Position numbers and translations under genes: made by a program. This document shows, one piece after another, positions 57,126-64,000 of a stretch of DNA of 64,000 bases (position 1 is the stretch's first letter; the number at the start of each line of letters is the position of its first letter). The stretch is taken from the NCBI GenBank assembly GCA_021801265.1, contig JAJYYE010000001.1, positions 434,001 to 498,000 of the forward strand, read 5' to 3'. The notes beneath the pieces were generated by a model. It ran no database searches, was not told the DNA's origin, and was given only the letters and a program-made list of their open reading frames with translations. Origin of the DNA: Pseudomonadota bacterium (lineage in GTDB: Bacteria > Pseudomonadota > Gammaproteobacteria > Halothiobacillales > Halothiobacillaceae).

Positions 57126-58805
57126 ATGGATAATCGTCGCCTGATTTTGGTTGTAGCCCTTGGTTTTGTATTGATTCTGCTCTGGCAAGCCTGGACAAAA
57201 GATCAGCAACAGGCCATGAATGTCGCCACAACACAAGCTCAATCAATACCGACGTCGGCTATTCCAGAGCACGCAAAAGATCTTCCTAATGCGGCACCGT
57301 CTGTGGCAAGCCAACCAGCCAACGTCGAAACCAGCGCCGTGTCTGTATCAAAAATTTCCGTACAAACCGATGTACTGTCTCTAAAAATCAACCCTCGCGG
57401 CGGCGTGATTGATGAAGCGGACTTACTGAAATACCCTGAAGAGCAAAATAAAGCTGAACCCGTGCACTTGCTCACAGACAGCAATGGCTTTGTATATGTC
57501 GCGCAGTCGGGTTTGCTTGGAGAGAAAGGCTCACCCGCACCAGACCATTACGCCGAATTTCAGTCACAACAATCCCAATACCGACTCCAACCCGGGCAAA
57601 ATGAGCTTCGCATCCCGCTCAGTTGGGAAAAAGATGGCATTAAAATCACCAAATGGTTCATTGTAAAACGTGGTGATTACACGATTAAAGTCGAATACCA
57701 GATCAATAACACCACAGGGCAACCGTGGAGCGCCAGTCAATATCGGCAACTCACCCGCCTTGGTACCACGCCCGGTACGCAGTTGGTTCACACTTACACC
57801 GGTGGGGTGTATGCCGGGGATGTATCCGGCAGTAAAGATCGCCTCGCCTATCAAAAAGTGACTTTTGAAGATATGGCGAAAACCAACTTATCCAAAGCGC
57901 TGAGCAATGGTTGGGTGGCGATCATCCAGCATTACTTCATGAGCGCTTGGGTACCAACTGATCGGCAACAGGTCAATAATTTCTACACCCTGGTTTCATC
58001 CAAAAACAATCAAACACTGTATACGATTGGCATGTCATCGCCCGTTGACTCCATCGCGGCTGGCAGTAAAGGTGAGCTCAGTTCGAGCTTGTATGTTGGG
58101 CCTAAAATTCAATCCAATCTCGCCCCACTGGCGCAAGGCCTAAACCTCACCATTGATTTCGGCATTTTCACCGTCATTGCCGATCCCATTTTTTGGTTGC
58201 TCAAACAGTTCTATGACTGGGTGGGCAACTGGGGCTGGTCGATTGTGCTCGTGACCATGGTCATCAAATTGTTTTTCTTATGGCCGTCTGCCATCAGCTA
58301 TCGGTCCATGGCGAAAATGCGGGCCGTCACCCCGAAAATGCAACAGCTGAAAGAACGGTTTGGCGATGATCGCCAAAAACTTTCTCAAGAAATGATGAAG
58401 CTGTACCAGAAAGAAAAAATCAATCCTTTGGGCGGCTGCCTGCCGATTGTGATTCAAATTCCGGTATTTATTTCACTGTATTGGGTACTAGCTGAATCGG
58501 TTGAGCTACGTCAGGCACCTTGGATTTTTTGGATTCACGATTTATCCCAAAAAGACCCTTATTTTGTGCTGCCATTGCTGATGGGTATTTCCATGTTTAT
58601 TCAGCAAAAACTCAATCCTGCACCGGTTGACCCGATGCAACAGAAAATCTTCGCGTGGTTGCCGGTGATCTTTACCGTGTTTTTCTCCTTCTTCCCGTCG
58701 GGTTTGGTGCTGTACTGGTTCGTGAACAACCTGCTTTCCATCGCGCAGCAATACACCATTACCCGGCAAATCGAAAAACAAATGGCATTGACTAAAACCG
58801 AATAA
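57126..58805 (+). CDS. yidC: membrane protein insertase YidC
   Basis: YidC inserts and folds inner-membrane proteins alone or with SecYEG. It has the N-terminal signal anchor (MDNRRLILVVALGFVLILLW), the large periplasmic beta domain (about 60-340), and the five-helix insertase core. The core contains GNWGWSIVLVTMVIKLFFLW, the cytosolic KMRAVTPKMQQLKERFGDD loop and GGCLPIVIQIPVFISLYW. The 559 residues are the gammaproteobacterial length. It belongs to the rpmH-rnpA-yidD-yidC run and is followed by mnmE. Confidence 0.96.
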   Translation: MDNRRLILVVALGFVLILLWQAWTKDQQQAMNVATTQAQSIPTSAIPEHAKDLPNAAPSVASQPANVETSAVSVSKISVQTDVLSLKINPRGGVIDEADLLKYPEEQNKAEPVHLLTDSNGFVYVAQSGLLGEKGSPAPDHYAEFQSQQSQYRLQPGQNELRIPLSWEKDGIKITKWFIVKRGDYTIKVEYQINNTTGQPWSASQYRQLTRLGTTPGTQLVHTYTGGVYAGDVSGSKDRLAYQKVTFEDMAKTNLSKALSNGWVAIIQHYFMSAWVPTDRQQVNNFYTLVSSKNNQTLYTIGMSSPVDSIAAGSKGELSSSLYVGPKIQSNLAPLAQGLNLTIDFGIFTVIADPIFWLLKQFYDWVGNWGWSIVLVTMVIKLFFLWPSAISYRSMAKMRAVTPKMQQLKERFGDDRQKLSQEMMKLYQKEKINPLGGCLPIVIQIPVFISLYWVLAESVELRQAPWIFWIHDLSQKDPYFVLPLLMGISMFIQQKLNPAPVDPMQQKIFAWLPVIFTVFFSFFPSGLVLYWFVNNLLSIAQQYTITRQIEKQMALTKTE

Positions 58806-58855
58806 GGCGGGTGAAATTTACGATGTGCACCCTGTAACGCGATAGAGCTGCGCCC

Positions 58856-60199
58856 ATGAGTCAACGCGATACCATTGTTGCCATCGCCACTGCTCCGGGG
58901 CGCGGTGGGGTCGGTATTATTCGTTTATCGGGTGCTGAAGCCCACCGAATTGCCCGTCAAGTCGTACCCGAACTCCCCCCCGTACGTTATGCACGTCATG
59001 TCCCGTTTTTAGATGCTCAAGCAAACGACAGTATTGATGATGGCCTCTGCATCGTCTTTGTCGCACCCCATTCGTATACCGGCGAAGATGTGGTGGAATT
59101 ACAGGGTCACGGCGGCCCGGTTGTTTTAGATCGACTACTCAACATATTACTTAAACTGGGTGCGCGGTTAGCCCGCCCGGGGGAATTTACTGAGCGGGCC
59201 TTTCTGAATGGCCGGATCGATCTTGCGCAAGCCGAAGCGGTGGCTGATTTGATCGATGCGAGTAGCCAGGCGGCGGCCCACGCGGCCAGTCGGGCATTGC
59301 GCGGAATATTCTCAGAACGCGTGACCGCAATCACCACAGCACTCATTGAATTACGTGTCTATATCGAATCCGCTTTAGATTTTCCTGAAGAGGAAATCGA
59401 TTTTTTATCCGACAGCCGACTTTGGGAGAGAAATCAGCAACTTCTGCATGATTTAGCAACACTCCTTGCCCAAACGCAGCAAGGGGTATTGCTACGCGAA
59501 GGGATGCGCATCGCCATCATCGGCCAACCCAATGCGGGAAAATCCAGCCTTTTAAATCAATTGGCGGGTGAAGACCGTGCCATTGTGACGGATATCCCTG
59601 GCACCACACGCGATGTATTACGCGCCGAAATTCAAATTGATGGCCTACCCATTCACATCATTGACACGGCAGGTCTTCGCCACAGCGATGATCCCATTGA
59701 GCAAGAAGGAATTCGGCGCGCCTGGTTAGAAATTGATCAGGCAGATGCCATTGTGCTCTTGCGTGATGATCGGGATCATTTCAGCTTGGACGATCAAAAA
59801 CTCCTGGCACAAATGCCGCAAAAACCCATGGTGGAAGTCCATAATAAAATCGATCTTACCGGCAATACAGCCGGTTTAAATCCCGCCAATAACACGATCA
59901 ATATCAGTGCCAAAACTGGTGCAGGCCTACCTGAATTACGCAACCACCTGAAGCAACTCATGGGCTATCAATCCACCGATGGGGGACAATTTATTGCCCG
60001 CCGTCGCCATCTGGATGCGCTAACCGCCGCACAAACAGAAATTGCCGCTGCGCTTACCGCACTCACCCAGACACAAGCGGGTGAACTGGCCGCTGAATCA
60101 TTACGCCGAGCTCAAATTGCATTGGATCAAATTACCGGAAAATTTACTGCGGATGACCTGCTCGGAGAGATTTTCAGTAATTTTTGTATTGGAAAATAA
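58856..60199 (+). CDS. mnmE: tRNA modification GTPase MnmE
   Basis: MnmE works with MnmG to place a (carboxymethyl)aminomethyl group at position 5 of wobble uridine 34. Residues about 1-120 form the folate-binding domain (TIVAIATAPGRGGVGIIRLSG). A helical domain holds the G domain with GQPNAGKSSLLNQLAGEDRAIV, DIPGTTRD and DTAGLRHSDD. The C-terminal FCIGK is the catalytic hallmark. All 447 residues are in place. The genes that follow (selD, mnmH) act on the same wobble uridine. Confidence 0.96.
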   Translation: MSQRDTIVAIATAPGRGGVGIIRLSGAEAHRIARQVVPELPPVRYARHVPFLDAQANDSIDDGLCIVFVAPHSYTGEDVVELQGHGGPVVLDRLLNILLKLGARLARPGEFTERAFLNGRIDLAQAEAVADLIDASSQAAAHAASRALRGIFSERVTAITTALIELRVYIESALDFPEEEIDFLSDSRLWERNQQLLHDLATLLAQTQQGVLLREGMRIAIIGQPNAGKSSLLNQLAGEDRAIVTDIPGTTRDVLRAEIQIDGLPIHIIDTAGLRHSDDPIEQEGIRRAWLEIDQADAIVLLRDDRDHFSLDDQKLLAQMPQKPMVEVHNKIDLTGNTAGLNPANNTINISAKTGAGLPELRNHLKQLMGYQSTDGGQFIARRRHLDALTAAQTEIAAALTALTQTQAGELAAESLRRAQIALDQITGKFTADDLLGEIFSNFCIGK

Positions 60200-60202
60200 T
60201 AG

Positions 60203-60254
60203 CTTAGGTTTATAAATTCGGTTTTTCGTTAAAAATCGAATCGATTGACCTAAG
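60203..60254. other. two-tier stem-loop after mnmE
   Basis: The outer arms CTTAGGT (60203-60209) and ACCTAAG (60248-60254) are perfect complements. Inside them, ATTCGGTTTTT (60216-60226) pairs with AAAAATCGAAT (60231-60241) over 11 positions, one being a G-U pair in RNA, around a 4-base loop. It begins four bases after the mnmE stop. There is no T-run after the outer stem, so it may be an mRNA 3'-end structure rather than a standard terminator. Confidence 0.6.
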
Positions 60255-60322
60255 GTCTGACTTATCACGCCAACATGAAGGAAAACACGGGGATTAACTG
60301 GGTACAATTAAAAACCACGAAG

Positions 60323-60331
60323 TTATCCACA
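60323..60331 (+). promoter_or_regulatory. consensus DnaA box in the mnmE-selD gap
   Basis: TTATCCACA matches the DnaA box consensus exactly. It lies in the 313-base gap between mnmE and selD. The rest of this gap is AT-rich, with A-runs around 60400-60415 and 60465-60488, and holds the stem-loop at 60203-60254. No open frame in the gap is convincing. The box may take part in origin function or in DnaA control of selD-mnmH. Confidence 0.6.
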
Positions 60332-60512
60332 GATTGACATCGTTCACACACAGAGTTTAATGAAAAATACCCACCGGTTCGGATGAATGCAAGCCACGAA
60401 AAAAGAAAAAGAATTGCGACTTTGATCGAAAATACCCCGTCTCTAATCATCATCAATAACAACAGAATAAAAACACTATTAAATTAAACACCCCCAACTC
60501 AATGGATACCGC

Positions 60513-61568
60513 ATGAACCCACCCTTACCCATCCGTTTAACGCAATACAGTCATGGTGCAGGTTGTGGTTGCAAAATATCGCCTGCGTTGCTGGATGAAA
60601 TTTTGCAAAAAAGTAAAGTGATCGGCGCAATCAATAGCAAACTCCTTGTTGGAAACGAATCTCGGGATGATGCCGCGGTTTTTGATTTAGGTGATGGCAC
60701 CGCCATCATCAGTACCACTGATTTTTTTATGCCCATTGTCGATGATCCCTTCACCTTTGGTCGAATTGCCGCAACCAATGCCATCAGCGATATTTACGCC
60801 ATGGGAGGCGAACCGATGTTGGCCATCGCAATTTTTGGTTGGCCTATCGATAAACTATCGGCAGAAATAGCGACACGGGTCATCGATGGCGGCAAACAAG
60901 CCTGTTTGGATGCCGGTATTCCTTTAGCAGGCGGTCACTCGATTGATACCCCTGAACCGATATTTGGGCTTGCGGTAACAGGCCGAGTCCCACTCAGTGC
61001 GTTAAAACGCAACGACACGGCTCAAGCAGGTGATATTTTATTTCTCACCAAACCCTTGGGTATTGGAATTTTAACTACCGCACAGAAATCGGGATCGTTA
61101 CGGCCTGAAGATAGCCAACGTGCCCCAGAATTAATGTGTCAACTCAATAAAATTGGCAGTAAATTAGGCCAGCTTCAGCAAGTTACGGCGATGACGGATG
61201 TCACAGGATTTGGTTTAGGTGGCCACTTATTGGAAATGTGTCGCGGAAGCCAGACACGTGCAGAACTGAAAATCAATCAAATACCGACCATTAAATCGCT
61301 TGATTTCTATTTGGCAGAAAATCAGATTCCTGGCGGTACCCGTCGTAATTTTGCCAGTTATGGGTTACAAATCGCAGCGATGACCAAGGATTTGCAAGCT
61401 ATTGTCTGCGACCCGCAAACATCGGGGGGTTTACTCATTGCTGTTCGCCCAGATGCTGCTGACGAAGTCCAGAAACTGCTAAAAAAAGAACATTGCTACG
61501 ATCGGCCCATTGGAAAAATGCTTGAAGCCAATGAAAATCATCATCTAATTACATTTAACACTCACTAA
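60513..61568 (+). CDS. selD: selenide, water dikinase (selenophosphate synthase) SelD
   Basis: SelD makes selenophosphate, the selenium donor for selenocysteine and selenouridine. The match to E. coli SelD is strong: [18 protein letters not shown] with the active-site cysteine (as Cys, not Sec) and lysine, [50 protein letters not shown] and [10 protein letters not shown]. The 351 residues are normal. Its stop overlaps the mnmH start. No selA or selB is in the window, so the visible use of selenium is tRNA modification. Confidence 0.96.
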   Translation: MNPPLPIRLTQYSHGAGCGCKISPALLDEILQKSKVIGAINSKLLVGNESRDDAAVFDLGDGTAIISTTDFFMPIVDDPFTFGRIAATNAISDIYAMGGEPMLAIAIFGWPIDKLSAEIATRVIDGGKQACLDAGIPLAGGHSIDTPEPIFGLAVTGRVPLSALKRNDTAQAGDILFLTKPLGIGILTTAQKSGSLRPEDSQRAPELMCQLNKIGSKLGQLQQVTAMTDVTGFGLGGHLLEMCRGSQTRAELKINQIPTIKSLDFYLAENQIPGGTRRNFASYGLQIAAMTKDLQAIVCDPQTSGGLLIAVRPDAADEVQKLLKKEHCYDRPIGKMLEANENHHLITFNTH

Positions 61569-62683
61569 TGTCTCAGGAATTACCGAAAGAATCAGATTTC
61601 GCCCGCATTTTCATCGAACAAATTCCTCTGCTCGATGTTCGTGCGCCAATTGAATTTCACGCAGGTGCTTTTCCAGGGAGTCAAAATATCCCCTTGCTGA
61701 ATGATGAAGAACGGCATCTGGTCGGTATCCGTTACAAACATCATGGCCAAGATGCCGCAATTGCGTTGGGATATACCCTAGTGGATGCGGAAAAACGACA
61801 ACAACGCATCACACAATGGCAGAAGTTTTTTTCAGAACACCCTCATGGAATGCTGTATTGTTTTAGAGGTGGCCTAAGATCACGCCTCACTCAATCAATG
61901 CTATCCACCGAGGCCGGTATCAGCGTACCGCGCATTGTGGGTGGATATAAGGCAATGCGGCGGTTTTTAATCAATAGCCTTGAACATGAATCAAACCGAG
62001 CGAAATTGATTATTCTCGGCGGTCGAACCGGGAGTGGAAAAACCCCATTCATTCAAACCTATTCAAAAATGATGGATCTTGAAGGAATTGCGAATCATAA
62101 AGGGTCGGCGTTTGGACAAGAGATTGATCCACAACCGAGTCAAATCGACATTGATCACCAAGTAGCAATCCAATTACTCCGCATGAATACAAGGGGCGTA
62201 GCTACGCCCATTTTGATCGAAGATGAAGGGGCCAATATTGGCGCACGACGCGTCCCTGATTCGCTGTGGCAACATATGCACAAATCACCAATAATTATTC
62301 TGGAAATGCCAATAGAACAACGAATTAGCCAAGTTTTTAATGATTACATCCTGTCAAAGCGGCAGCAATTATCTCAACGCTTAGCCAATGAACAAACGAT
62401 ACAAATCCATATGCGGGATGAGTTGCTTCAAAGCCTGACACAAATTCAACGCAGACTCGGGGATGAACGCTTTCGATCACTGAACATTTTGGCCGGTACC
62501 GGCATGACCGAATACTTCGAACAAGGCAGGACGGAAATACTTAAGCTATTGATTAAAAGAATGTTAGTTGAATACTATGACCCAATGTATGACTACCAAA
62601 TTAGCAAAAAGAACGAACGAATCCTATTTAGTGGCAATGAGCAAAGTGTACGTGAATGGCTAGTGGCACAATCTTTGGTATAA
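61568..62683 (+). CDS. mnmH: tRNA 2-selenouridine synthase MnmH (SelU)
   Basis: MnmH replaces sulfur by selenium in 2-thiouridine at wobble position 34 via a geranylated intermediate. The N-terminal rhodanese domain has LLDVRAPIEFHAGAFPGS and the active cysteine in YCFRGGLRSRLTQ. The C-terminal part has a P-loop, LGGRTGSGKTPFIQ, in place of the usual GYTGSGKT. The 371 residues match the family. Start and selD stop overlap by one base, and the two form an obvious selenium operon right after mnmE. Confidence 0.95.
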   Translation: MSQELPKESDFARIFIEQIPLLDVRAPIEFHAGAFPGSQNIPLLNDEERHLVGIRYKHHGQDAAIALGYTLVDAEKRQQRITQWQKFFSEHPHGMLYCFRGGLRSRLTQSMLSTEAGISVPRIVGGYKAMRRFLINSLEHESNRAKLIILGGRTGSGKTPFIQTYSKMMDLEGIANHKGSAFGQEIDPQPSQIDIDHQVAIQLLRMNTRGVATPILIEDEGANIGARRVPDSLWQHMHKSPIIILEMPIEQRISQVFNDYILSKRQQLSQRLANEQTIQIHMRDELLQSLTQIQRRLGDERFRSLNILAGTGMTEYFEQGRTEILKLLIKRMLVEYYDPMYDYQISKKNERILFSGNEQSVREWLVAQSLV

Positions 62684-62880
62684 AATTCTGTCTTCCTGTG
62701 GATGGAATAAAATGTCAAAACAGTCCACAGTTACGCTCGTGTTATCCACAAGTAAAAACAAACATCACAAACACCTTAAAATTATTATATCTTAATGAAT
62801 TATATAGGTAATTATCAATTTTAACCGTTTTAGCCAATCACTAACTATCAACAATATCAACTGAATAAAAACATATTTAT
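62684..62880. promoter_or_regulatory. AT-rich gap with DnaA boxes (origin candidate)
   Basis: This 197-base gap holds a perfect DnaA box TTATCCACA at 62742-62750. Two weaker half-sites lie before it: TGTGGATGG at 62697-62705 (two mismatches on the other strand) and a TCCACAG at 62724-62730 that forms a perfect inverted repeat with CTGTGGA at 62696-62702. A markedly AT-rich stretch follows (about 62774-62820, then to 62880), as expected of an unwinding element. No gene is visible in it. It must also contain signals for cmoA. Confidence 0.5.
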
Positions 62881-63636
62881 ATGAATCAAGAAATATCCAG
62901 CACCCGCGATCGGCTTTTTAACACCCTTGAAAAACCTCAAGCTTTTTGTTTTAACGAAGCGGTTGCCGCCGTATTTCCCGATATGATTGCCCGATCGGTG
63001 CCCGGCTACACGTTTTGTCTTGAAGTGATTAAAGATGCGACCCAGCTCCTTGTTCAACCCAATTCGAATATTTATGATCTCGGCTGCTCGTCGGGAACAA
63101 TTACCTTAGCCTTGCGGGCAGGGGTACTCGCAGCAGGTATGGAGAATAGCAATGTCGTTATTCACGGTATTGATTCTTCAGCCGCAATGATTGACCGCGC
63201 TCAAGCACATATTTCAGCTTTTCAAGCACAAGTTCCGATTACATTCGCTTGTCAGGATATTAACGAGACCACACTGAATAACGCATCAATTATCGTTTTA
63301 GCGTACACGTTACAATTTATTTCACTTGAACGCAGAATGGAACTCATTAAAAAAATATACGCAGGCCTTAACTACGGTGGTGGTTTAATCCTGATTGAAA
63401 AAATTCATGAAGATAACCTTAAAATGCAAACATTAATTACTGAACTACATCATGAATTCAAACGACGAAATGGCTACTCCGAGTTGGAAATTTCACAAAA
63501 AAGACAGGCACTCGAAAATGTTTTAATTACAGAAACAGAATCAGCTCATCTTCAGAGATTCAATCAAGCCGGGTTTAAACAGGTATCATTAGTTGCCAAA
63601 AACTATGCCTTTGCTGCTTGGTTAGCGGTAAAATAA
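62881..63636 (+). CDS. cmoA: carboxy-S-adenosyl-L-methionine synthase CmoA
   Basis: CmoA makes carboxy-SAM from SAM and prephenate, the donor for cmo5U34 in tRNA. The protein follows E. coli CmoA closely: FNEAVAAVFPDMIARSVPGY, the SAM motif YDLGCSSGTITLALR, TLQFISLERR, GGGLILIEK and HHEFKRRNGYSELEISQKR. It is 251 residues. No ribosome site is visible before ATG 62881. Its stop overlaps the cmoB start. The DNA is clearly more AT-rich than genes on the left. Confidence 0.95.
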   Translation: MNQEISSTRDRLFNTLEKPQAFCFNEAVAAVFPDMIARSVPGYTFCLEVIKDATQLLVQPNSNIYDLGCSSGTITLALRAGVLAAGMENSNVVIHGIDSSAAMIDRAQAHISAFQAQVPITFACQDINETTLNNASIIVLAYTLQFISLERRMELIKKIYAGLNYGGGLILIEKIHEDNLKMQTLITELHHEFKRRNGYSELEISQKRQALENVLITETESAHLQRFNQAGFKQVSLVAKNYAFAAWLAVK

Positions 63637-64000
63637 TGGTTATTAAAAACCAGATCGATCAATTTTTTCAGGTGATAAATTCGGATATAAATAATGAATT
63701 TATTAGTTGGTTAATATTAAATTTAAGAACTTTTGATCAAATAACCCATGGACACTGGGCTGAATGGCTTAAGTTGTTGGCAACGATGCCAAAAATTCCT
63801 GATCAACGGGTTATCACAATAAATCAAGCCATCGTTGAAGTACACAGTCCTGATTTTTTTGATAAAGAGTCACTTAATCAGTTATTAAAAAAATTATCTC
63901 CTTGGCGAAAAGGACCTTTCTCACTTTATGGGATTTCGATTGATACAGAATGGCGATCAGATCTTAAATGGGATCGTTTGGCGTTACATATTACACCCTT
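63636..64000 (+). CDS. cmoB: tRNA U34 carboxymethyltransferase CmoB, N-terminal part (3' end outside window)
   Basis: CmoB transfers the carboxymethyl group from carboxy-SAM to 5-hydroxyuridine 34. The frame opens at ATG 63636, overlapping the cmoA stop, and runs out of the window after about 121 codons. It contains the family signature PWRKGPFSLYGISIDTEWR followed by SDLKWDR, which is nearly identical to E. coli CmoB. The first 80 residues are poorly conserved and very Asn/Ile/Leu-rich, reflecting strongly AT-rich DNA. The methyltransferase domain lies beyond the edge. Confidence 0.95.
   Translation, partial: MVIKNQIDQFFQVINSDINNEFISWLILNLRTFDQITHGHWAEWLKLLATMPKIPDQRVITINQAIVEVHSPDFFDKESLNQLLKKLSPWRKGPFSLYGISIDTEWRSDLKWDRLALHITP

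Overview
This window looks like chromosomal backbone DNA from a free-living gammaproteobacterium. It carries dnaA-dnaN-recF-gyrB next to rpmH-rnpA-yidD-yidC-mnmE, the gammaproteobacterial rlmN-pilF-rodZ-ispG-hisS-yfgM-bamB-der cluster, RodZ, BamB, CmoA/CmoB, GlnE, SpoT and selenouridine tRNA modification genes. The moderately GC-rich composition, the periplasmic DsrE-like protein and the general gene content would suit a sulfur-oxidising chemolithotroph of the Halothiobacillus type, but that assignment is inference. I see no rRNA, tRNA, CRISPR array, prophage or insertion sequence.

Layout. 0-13.6 kb is one long + strand run: the end of trmJ, cysE, iscR, ndk, rlmN, pilF, rodZ, ispG, hisS, yfgM, bamB, a DUF945-like gene and der. 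The iscSUA-hscBA-fdx block that usually lies between iscR and ndk is absent. 13.6-21.6 kb holds cysZ and rlmJ (-), then a phosphoesterase, a ketohexokinase-Rieske fusion, a PAS-GGDEF-EAL protein with a coupled leader ORF, a BolA-family gene and an HDOD gene (+). 22-33.4 kb is mostly - strand: ridA, spoT-rpoZ-gmk, a DedA gene, a glycine-zipper lipoprotein, xthA, a DegP-type protease, a HAD phosphatase, a CinA-like gene and hemH. A TerC-family gene is on +. 33.4-42.2 kb has trxB plus two membrane proteins resembling the membrane part of transhydrogenase (+), yfbR-dgt (-), then a HIBADH-type dehydrogenase, purH and rmuC (+). 42.2-49.8 kb has a phosphatase (-), a DsrE-like protein, an unknown gene and glnE (+), and a second ExoIII, a GIDE-like gene with an EF-hand loop and lemA (-).

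49.8-64 kb is the origin neighbourhood. gyrB, recF, dnaN and dnaA run leftwards. rpmH, rnpA, yidD, yidC, mnmE, selD, mnmH, cmoA and the start of cmoB run rightwards. The strand switch lies between dnaA and rpmH. The only perfect consensus DnaA boxes I found are further right, in the AT-rich gaps mnmE-selD and mnmH-cmoA, so the exact origin position is open. Base composition becomes clearly more AT-rich towards the right end.

How the genes fit together. Replication initiation (dnaA, dnaN, recF, gyrB) sits beside ribosome, RNase P and membrane insertion genes. tRNA modification is unusually prominent: TrmJ at the left edge, and MnmE, SelD/MnmH and CmoA/CmoB at the right edge, mostly acting on the wobble base. 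Envelope assembly is covered by PilF, RodZ, YfgM, BamB, YidC and the DegP protease. Nucleotide-signal and nucleotide-pool control is covered by SpoT, Gmk, Ndk, Dgt, YfbR and a GGDEF-EAL protein. The most unusual items are the ketohexokinase-Rieske fusion, the transhydrogenase-like membrane pair beside trxB, the EF-hand GIDE/LemA pair, the isolated iscR, the 13-codon coupled leader before the GGDEF-EAL gene, and the structured, DnaA-box-bearing gaps flanking selD-mnmH.
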